From Cytophagaceae bacterium (lineage in GTDB: Bacteria; Bacteroidota; Bacteroidia; Cytophagales; Flexibacteraceae), in contig CANHWS010000095.1 in assembly GCA_947464365.1 (NCBI GenBank), forward strand, positions 1 through 11,376: a stretch of DNA of 11,376 nt, written 5' to 3'. The translations under genes were made by a program, and so were the position numbers. Of the stretch, positions 6,710-11,376 are shown one piece after another (the stretch's first letter is position 1; each line of letters begins with the position of its first letter). Under the pieces are notes generated by a model. That model was not told the origin of the DNA and searched no databases. It worked only from the letters and a program-made list of their open reading frames with translations.

Positions 6710-8272
6710 ATGTCCCAAAAATATAACATCCTTTGGGCAGACGACGAGATCGATCTGCTAAAACCGCATATCCTCTTCTTGGAGGCTAAAGGATACCAGA
6801 TAACCCCAGTCCGTAGTGGTGCAGATGCCCTTGACAAGGTGCATGAAGAGGCATTTGACCTTGTTTTTCTGGACGAAAATATGCCCGGCATGTCAGGCCT
6901 CGAGACCTTGGCCCAGATCAAGGCAGCCAAACCTACCCTCCCCGTGGTCATGATCACCAAGAGTGAAGAGGAGCACATTATGGAGGACGCCATTGGGTCA
7001 CAGATCAGCGACTACCTGATCAAACCACTGAACCCCAACCAGATCCTGCTTTCTGCGAAAAAAATCCTTGAGAACAAACGTTTGGTCACAGAGAAGACCA
7101 ACATGAGTTATCAGCAGGATTTCCGGAACTTAGCGATGGTCTATAACGACCGCATCGATCATCAGGAGTGGGCCGATATATACAAAAAGCTGGTCTATTG
7201 GGAGCTTGAGATCGACAAGACTGAGAACAAAAGCATGGGCGAGGTAATCGTGATGCAGAAAGATGAGGCCAACTCCAACTTCTCAAAGTTTATCATCGAC
7301 AACTACGAAAGCTGGCTCAATGATGCCAAGGTGGATAGTCCGCTGATGTCTCACCAGCTGATGAAAAAGAAGGTACTGCCCCTGCTGAAGGAAAATGACC
7401 CTTTGTTTTTCGTCTTGATCGATAACCTACGGTACGACCAGTGGAAGATCATCGAGCCGATCGTGAATGAGTATTTCAGTGTGGAGGAAGAGACCACCTA
7501 CTTCAGTATCCTGCCAACGACAACTGCATACGCCCGTAATGCCATCTTCAGCGGCCAAATGCCCAGCGAAATGGCCAAACAAAGCCCCGACCTTTGGGTC
7601 AATGATGATGACGATGACGGCAAAAACAACAACGAGGACAAGTTCTTGGGCCAACAGTTGCAGAGGGCACGTCTGCCTCACAAGTTCTCATACCACAAGA
7701 TCCTGAACACGGGGCAAGGCAAGGATTTGCTTGACAAGCTCCACAACCTGAAATCAAACGCCCTCAACGTTATCGTCTATAACTTTGTGGATATGCTGTC
7801 TCATGCTCGCACAGATACAGCCATGATCCGCGAGTTGGCACCAGACGAGTCGGCCTATCGGTCCTTGACGAAAAGCTGGTTTGAGCATTCACCATTGCTA
7901 GAGATGCTGCGCAAAATGGCCGAAATGAAATGCCGTGTGATCATCACTACCGACCATGGCACTATCAGGGTTAAACGGCCTTTCAAGATCGTGGGGGACA
8001 AAAATGTCAACACAAATCTGCGTTACAAACATGGAAAAAACCTAGGTTTTGACTCATCTAATGATGTATTCGTGACCCGCAAACCAGAGAGTTTTTTCCT
8101 GCCTAAGCCAAATGTCAGCACGGCTTATGTCTTCACGACGGGGGACTATTTCTTTGCTTACCCTAACAACTTCAACTACTATGTCAACTACTATAAGGAC
8201 ACATTCCAACATGGCGGCATATCGCTAGAGGAGGTAATCATTCCTTTCATCCAGTTGTCGCCAAGGGTGTAA
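6710..8272 (+). CDS. porX: PorX, T9SS two-component response regulator with PglZ/alkaline phosphatase-type effector domain
   Basis: 520 residues, the normal PorX length. Residues 1-122 are a receiver domain: acidic pair D11-D12, phosphoacceptor D55 in F-L-D-E-N-M-P-G, T83 and K105. A helical linker (about 125-225) leads to a PglZ domain of the alkaline phosphatase superfamily. Its likely metal ligands and nucleophile are D238 (I-D-N-L-R), a threonine in L-P-T-T-T-A-Y (270-272), D361 and H365, D415-H416 (T-T-D-H-G-T) and H501. Positions 299-303 are five consecutive aspartates, in a loop that is acidic in other PorX proteins. In Porphyromonas PorX works with the sensor PorY and the ECF factor SigP to control T9SS genes, and its effector domain has been shown to be a zinc phosphodiesterase on oligonucleotides. 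ATG 6710 is chosen because MSQKYNILWADDE aligns with the family start; an in-frame TTG at 6587 would add 41 unrelated residues. A terminator follows 27 bases after the stop. Confidence 0.96.
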   Translation: MSQKYNILWADDEIDLLKPHILFLEAKGYQITPVRSGADALDKVHEEAFDLVFLDENMPGMSGLETLAQIKAAKPTLPVVMITKSEEEHIMEDAIGSQISDYLIKPLNPNQILLSAKKILENKRLVTEKTNMSYQQDFRNLAMVYNDRIDHQEWADIYKKLVYWELEIDKTENKSMGEVIVMQKDEANSNFSKFIIDNYESWLNDAKVDSPLMSHQLMKKKVLPLLKENDPLFFVLIDNLRYDQWKIIEPIVNEYFSVEEETTYFSILPTTTAYARNAIFSGQMPSEMAKQSPDLWVNDDDDDGKNNNEDKFLGQQLQRARLPHKFSYHKILNTGQGKDLLDKLHNLKSNALNVIVYNFVDMLSHARTDTAMIRELAPDESAYRSLTKSWFEHSPLLEMLRKMAEMKCRVIITTDHGTIRVKRPFKIVGDKNVNTNLRYKHGKNLGFDSSNDVFVTRKPESFFLPKPNVSTAYVFTTGDYFFAYPNNFNYYVNYYKDTFQHGGISLEEVIIPFIQLSPRV

Positions 8273-8299
8273 CTAACCATTGCTTTATGTTAATGACGT

Positions 8300-8332
8300 T
8301 AAAGCCTTTGTCCACTGGTGGCAAGGGCTTTA
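8300..8332 (+). terminator. Terminator hairpin after porX
   Basis: TAAAGCCTTTG (8300-8310) pairs with CAAGGGCTTTA (8322-8332) through 11 pairs, one a T-G wobble, with an 11-base loop. The following T-run is short and broken (TCTTTGCTT), so termination may be incomplete. The same sequence also contains the DUF1573 promoter. Confidence 0.6.
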
Positions 8333-8338
8333 TCTTTG
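8307..8338 (+). promoter_or_regulatory. Bacteroidota sigma-type promoter of the DUF1573 gene, inside the porX terminator
   Basis: TTTG (8307-8310), exactly 20 bases, then TATCTTTG (8331-8338), a full TAnnTTTG match with the same spacing as the other two complete promoters here. The -33 element is part of the terminator's left arm and the -7 begins in its right arm. The leader to the ATG at 8431 would be about 85 bases, longer than for the other genes. Confidence 0.6.
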
Positions 8339-8430
8339 CTTGCTGATTTGGTCCATGGCTGACACAAAAGACTGATTACAGTCTTGACCCTTAATATGCC
8401 CCTTGGTTGGGCCCCTTAACAACCTTTGCT

Positions 8431-9213
8431 ATGAAAACACTCTATACACTTTTTGCATTTCTGGTACTCGCCCTAGTTTCAACAACGACATTTGCGCAAG
8501 GGGTGATGCAGTTTGAGGCTGAAAACCACACCTTTGATGCCATCATCGAAGGGGAGTTAGCCTCCCACGACTTCAAGTTTACGAATGTAGGCGACAAACC
8601 TGTTATCATCAGCCATGTACAGGCCAGCTGTGGTTGCACCACCCCCACCTGGACCAAAGAGCCTATTATGCCTGGCAAACAGGGTGTAATCACTGCAGCC
8701 TACAACAGTGCTGGTCGTCCAGGTCCATTTGCCAAAACTATTACCGTCACGAGTTCGGCCAAACCATCTACACTAGCGCTTTCCTTCCGCGGAGTAGTTC
8801 TCAAAAAGGCTGATGAACAAAAACTAACCTCTGAGGAAAAGATTGCAGCCCCTAAACTCGTTCTTGATCGCAATGCAACCTCCATTGGCAAGATTGAGTA
8901 CCAACAAAAGGTAACCTCCAAATTCAAGGTCACCAACACTGGACGCAATGCACTCAACATCAAGGATGTGCAGAGTGCTTGCCTTTGCACAAGCTTTAAG
9001 GTATCAAAACCTGAAATAGGTGCTGGAGAGTCTGCTGACCTTGAGATTACGTTCAGTGGACTCAACAAAGGGGCAGTCAACGAAAAAGTGTATATAAGCA
9101 GCAATGACCCTGTGACACCTTATAGCCTAGTGACGATGAAGGTCAATGTGGTCGATAAGTTGGTGCCTTCTGCTATTATGAAGGAAAGCTCTGCACCAAT
9201 TCCGTTTAAATAG
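8431..9213 (+). CDS. Exported DUF1573 domain protein (two ASH-like beta-sandwich repeats)
   Basis: 260 residues with a clear Sec signal peptide (M-K-T-L-Y..., cleavage about A22 before Q23), so probably periplasmic or on the cell surface. Two tandem beta-sandwich domains follow: about 28-122 (D-F-K-F-T-N-V-G-D-K-P-V-I-I, then S-C-G-C-T at 66-70) and about 143-241 (K-F-K-V-T-N-T-G-R-N-A-L-N-I, then A-C-L-C-T at 183-187). The F-x-F-T-N-x-G...L-x-I pattern and the Cys-x-Cys after the second strand are characteristic of DUF1573, a family common in Bacteroidota whose biochemical role is unknown. No T9SS sorting domain or lipobox is visible. ATG 8431 is preferred over an in-frame TTG at 8407 because it puts the signal peptide at the N terminus. 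The gene has its own promoter and a strong terminator. Confidence 0.9.
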   Translation: MKTLYTLFAFLVLALVSTTTFAQGVMQFEAENHTFDAIIEGELASHDFKFTNVGDKPVIISHVQASCGCTTPTWTKEPIMPGKQGVITAAYNSAGRPGPFAKTITVTSSAKPSTLALSFRGVVLKKADEQKLTSEEKIAAPKLVLDRNATSIGKIEYQQKVTSKFKVTNTGRNALNIKDVQSACLCTSFKVSKPEIGAGESADLEITFSGLNKGAVNEKVYISSNDPVTPYSLVTMKVNVVDKLVPSAIMKESSAPIPFK

Positions 9214-9247
9214 GATTTAGATAGCCCTTGATAGTAACATTATCAAC

Positions 9248-9278
9248 AAGCCTCAGGATCAGATTCTGGGGCTTTTTT
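9248..9278 (+). terminator. Rho-independent terminator after the DUF1573 gene
   Basis: AAGCCTCAG (9248-9256) pairs with CTGGGGCTT (9266-9274), nine pairs with one T-G wobble, extendable by two inner pairs to a 5-base loop. A run of six T (9273-9278) follows directly. It starts 34 bases after the stop at 9213. Confidence 0.85.
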
Positions 9279-9310
9279 GAGGCAAATCGCGAGCAATAGC
9301 CACATGGCTT

Positions 9311-9318
9311 TAGGTTTG
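9311..9318 (+). promoter_or_regulatory. Candidate -7 element of hisB
   Basis: TAGGTTTG is a full TAnnTTTG match 44 bases before the hisB ATG. No TTG lies at the expected -33 distance. The terminator at 9248-9278 isolates hisB from the gene before it, so a promoter is expected in this short stretch. Confidence 0.5.
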
Positions 9319-9362
9319 CTGCCAATAAACTGCTACACTTAACATCATTATTCTCCCCAGCA

Positions 9363-10541
9363 ATGCGCAAAATCCTATTCATAGACCGTGATGGCACCCT
9401 AATTGTGGAGCCACAGCCTAGTCAACAAGTGGATAGCTTTGATAAGCTAACGTTTTTGCCTGGTGTCATCAGCCAGTTGGGTCGGGTGGCTGCCCTAGAG
9501 GACTATGAATTGGTAATAGTCACCAACCAAGATGGTCTCGGCACAGATAGCTTCCCTGAGGCGGATTTTTGGCCGGTGCACAACCTAATGCTAGAGATCT
9601 TATCAGGCGAAGGCATCCGATTTGAGCAGGTGCTGATAGACCGTAGTTTTGGCCACACTCCAGCCCCAACCCGCAAACCGCAATTAGGCCTCCTTCAAGA
9701 TTATCTTGCAGCTTCTGACATTGATTGGGCCAACAGCTGGGTCATTGGCGATCGCCTGACAGACGTACAACTGGCCCAGAATTTGGGTTGTGGTCATGCA
9801 GCATGGCTAGGGTCAGCTGCTGAGGTATCCGATAGGGCCGAAAACCCTGAACAATGGCTGGAGTCTGCCTCCATCAACCCTAACCGACCAAAGATTAGCA
9901 CTGACCAGGTGCTGTTGGTGGACAACTGGCATCATCTGGCAGATGTCTTGATCATGGGCCAACGTAAGGTGCAGACATCTAGGCATACCAACGAAACTAA
10001 GATCGACATTAGCCTGAACATAGATGGGTCTGGCCAGTGTGAAATCCAGACCGGGTTAGGTTTTTTTGACCACATGCTGGAGCAAATTGGGCGCCATGGA
10101 GGCCTCGACCTAAATATCAGGACACAAGGTGACCTCCACATAGACGAACATCATACCATTGAGGACACTGCCATTGCCTTAGGTGATGCCATCAAAAAGG
10201 CATTAGGCGATAAAAGGGGCATCAATCGGTATGGTTTTGTCCTTGCCATGGATGATGCCCAAGCAACAGTTGCCATTGATTTTGGTGGGCGTCCCTGGCT
10301 AGTCTGGGAGGCGGACTTTAGGCGCGAAAAAGTCGGAGATATGCCAACAGAGATGTTCTCGCACTTCTTCAAGTCCTTTGCCGATGCTGCCGCAGCCAAT
10401 GTCCAGATAGCTGTCAAAGGTGACAACGAACATCACAAGATTGAGGCCATCTTCAAGGGGCTTGCCAAGTGTATTAAACAAGCTGCCAGCCGTGACCACC
10501 AAAGGCTGCAACAGTTGCCAAGCACCAAAGGGATGCTATAA
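9363..10541 (+). CDS. hisB: HisB, bifunctional histidinol-phosphatase / imidazoleglycerol-phosphate dehydratase
   Basis: 392 residues, cytoplasmic, catalysing steps 6 and 8 of histidine synthesis. Residues 1-165 are a HAD-type histidinol-phosphate phosphatase: nucleophile D8 and D10 in F-I-D-R-D-G-T-L, T54-N55, R104-K105, and G-D-R-x-T-D at 129-134. A linker of about 40 residues leads to the dehydratase (about 203-392), with its manganese-binding signatures: F-F-D-H-M-L (234-239), D-E-H-H-T-I-E-D (261-268) and E-H-H-K-I-E (356-361). The Cys/His zinc loop of the E. coli phosphatase domain is replaced by a D-R-S-F...P-T-R-K-P segment (93-106), which I recall as usual in Bacteroidota HisB. The ATG start aligns with the family N terminus. 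No other his genes are in the window, so the pathway is either scattered or continues elsewhere. Confidence 0.96.
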   Translation: MRKILFIDRDGTLIVEPQPSQQVDSFDKLTFLPGVISQLGRVAALEDYELVIVTNQDGLGTDSFPEADFWPVHNLMLEILSGEGIRFEQVLIDRSFGHTPAPTRKPQLGLLQDYLAASDIDWANSWVIGDRLTDVQLAQNLGCGHAAWLGSAAEVSDRAENPEQWLESASINPNRPKISTDQVLLVDNWHHLADVLIMGQRKVQTSRHTNETKIDISLNIDGSGQCEIQTGLGFFDHMLEQIGRHGGLDLNIRTQGDLHIDEHHTIEDTAIALGDAIKKALGDKRGINRYGFVLAMDDAQATVAIDFGGRPWLVWEADFRREKVGDMPTEMFSHFFKSFADAAAANVQIAVKGDNEHHKIEAIFKGLAKCIKQAASRDHQRLQQLPSTKGML

Positions 10542-10558
10542 TTGCTGCAGAGGCAATT
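10540..10558. terminator. Possible weak bidirectional terminator between convergent genes
   Basis: AATTGC (10540-10545) and GCAATT (10553-10558) form a 6-bp stem with a 7-base loop, overlapping the hisB stop codon and lying 6 bases from the stop of the convergent gene. There is no T-run of note. It is the only hairpin in the 22-base convergent gap. Confidence 0.3.
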
Positions 10559-10563
10559 GTCGC

Positions 10564-11340
10564 TTACTTGTTGGCAACAATGCTTTGGGATAGCTGGTGG
10601 TAGAGGTTATGTAGCTCTGGGTTGTCAGCCAATAGGTCGAGGTGCTTTTTCATGGTCCGTTGGTCACCACGGATAGCTGGACCCGTTTGGGCTCTTGCGG
10701 GGCTGATCTCGAGAGCCTTGTTTACCGTTTCAGCAATCAGGCTATGTAGTAGGTCAAACTCAAGCTCATCGGCCTCAAGCACGTTGCTTGCCAAGTGGAA
10801 GAGGTGGTTGCTAAAATTACAAGCAAAAACCGCCGCCAAATGGAGGGTTTTACGCTGTTCGCTACTGATAACTTCCACTCGTCTGCTAACCGTTTTGGCT
10901 AGTGCCTGTACCACTTTTAGACTTTCAGCATTGAGGGCCTCAATACAAAACGGTACATCTTGTAGGTCTAGCTCGACACCTTTCGTAAAAGTCTGGAGTG
11001 GATAGAACACCGCTGGCTCAAAGTCATACCCCATCAGGATGTCAATTGGCTGGCTGCCAGAGGTATGGGCCACAAGCGCATTAGTCGGAACCAGTAACTG
11101 ACGAGCCACCAACTCTATCGCATCATCTGGCACCGCTATGATGAATACGTCTGAGGCACTGGTCTCGAAGTCCAGATCATCAACTGGGTCACTATTGTAC
11201 AGAGCATTGGCAAGCTCTTCGGACTTGGCATAGTCACGACTATAAACCTCATTGATCGTATGGCCTGCACGCTCAAGTGCTAGGGCCAAATGCCAGGCCA
11301 CGTTTCCCGCTCCGATGATCGATATTTGCTGGTACTTCAT
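10564..11340 (-). CDS. Rossmann-fold and DUF2520 domain protein (putative NAD(P)-dependent oxidoreductase)
   Basis: 258 residues, cytoplasmic. Residues 1-125 form an NAD(P)-binding Rossmann fold: I-S-I-I-G-A-G-N-V-A (6-15) is the dinucleotide-binding glycine loop, and V-Y-S-R-D follows at 32-36 after the second strand. A-V-P-D-D-A-I (69-75), H-T-S-G-S (92-96) and Y-P-L-Q-T-F (113-118) are characteristic of this family, which resembles F420-dependent NADP reductases. Residues about 127-255 are the helical DUF2520 domain, with L-H-L-A-A-V-F-A-C-N-F-S-N-H (166-179) and the conserved A-Q-T-G-P-A-x-R-G-D (217-226). The substrate is not known for the family. The start is ATG with no visible ribosome site, as is usual in the phylum. 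Just upstream, TCTCTTTG (minus strand, 11371-11364) is a 7-of-8 match to the -7 consensus. Confidence 0.9.
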   Translation of the reverse strand: MKYQQISIIGAGNVAWHLALALERAGHTINEVYSRDYAKSEELANALYNSDPVDDLDFETSASDVFIIAVPDDAIELVARQLLVPTNALVAHTSGSQPIDILMGYDFEPAVFYPLQTFTKGVELDLQDVPFCIEALNAESLKVVQALAKTVSRRVEVISSEQRKTLHLAAVFACNFSNHLFHLASNVLEADELEFDLLHSLIAETVNKALEISPARAQTGPAIRGDQRTMKKHLDLLADNPELHNLYHQLSQSIVANK

Positions 11341-11376
11341 ATCCCGATAGGTTGGGTGGATTGCAAAGAGACTAGG

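Noticed and set aside
6402..6993. Minus-strand open frames over the end of the M50 gene and the start of porX
   Set aside because: They overlap two well-supported genes, have no recognisable domain and are ordinary reverse-frame shadows.
7605..7640. GATGATGACGATGAC tract in porX as a repeat or slippage site
   Set aside because: It encodes an acidic loop of the kind seen in other PorX proteins, and the codons vary, so it is not a simple repeat.
8407..8430. In-frame TTG extension of the DUF1573 protein
   Set aside because: It would put eight residues before a canonical signal peptide; the ATG at 8431 is the natural start.
1..11376. Search for tRNA, rRNA, CRISPR, insertion sequences or phage genes
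   Set aside because: No cloverleaf-like segment, regularly spaced repeat, transposase or integrase motif was seen; intergenic gaps are short and explained mainly by promoters and terminators.

Overview
The window looks like chromosomal DNA of a member of the Bacteroidota. Four things point that way: a PorX-type response regulator of the type IX secretion system (T9SS), a very large secreted protein ending in a type A T9SS sorting domain, a bifunctional HisB of the Bacteroidota form, and exact matches to the phylum's promoter consensus (TTG, about 20 nt, TAnnTTTG). I cannot name a genus; a Cytophagia- or Chitinophagia-like lineage is possible.

Layout from left to right. The first 65 bases hold the last 20 codons of a + strand gene, probably type III glutamine synthetase, followed by a terminator hairpin. 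A 1591-residue secreted beta-repeat protein occupies 272-5047 on the minus strand. A 310-bp divergent intergenic region (5048-5357) carries back-to-back promoters for this protein and for a + strand M50 site-2 metalloprotease (5358-6533). PorX follows (6710-8272), then an exported DUF1573 protein (8431-9213), then bifunctional HisB (9363-10541). HisB converges on a minus-strand Rossmann/DUF2520 protein (10564-11340). All gaps on the + side exceed 140 bp except the 22-bp convergent gap after HisB. Most genes have their own -7 element or terminator, so they look like single transcription units rather than one operon.

How the genes may work together. PorX is the T9SS response regulator and the large protein is a likely T9SS substrate, so a regulator and a cargo lie within 2 kb of each other. 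The M50 protease between them belongs to a family that can act in regulated membrane proteolysis, including release of ECF sigma factors; a link to PorX is conjecture. HisB, glutamine synthetase and the DUF2520 protein are housekeeping genes.

Two genes (the large protein and the M50 protease) have no in-frame ATG at the expected place and seem to use TTG. For the protease, a C5 homopolymer next to an upstream out-of-frame ATG leaves open a one-base indel. I found no tRNA, rRNA, CRISPR array, transposase or phage gene. I see no convincing undescribed multi-gene system; the points worth a second look are listed as findings.
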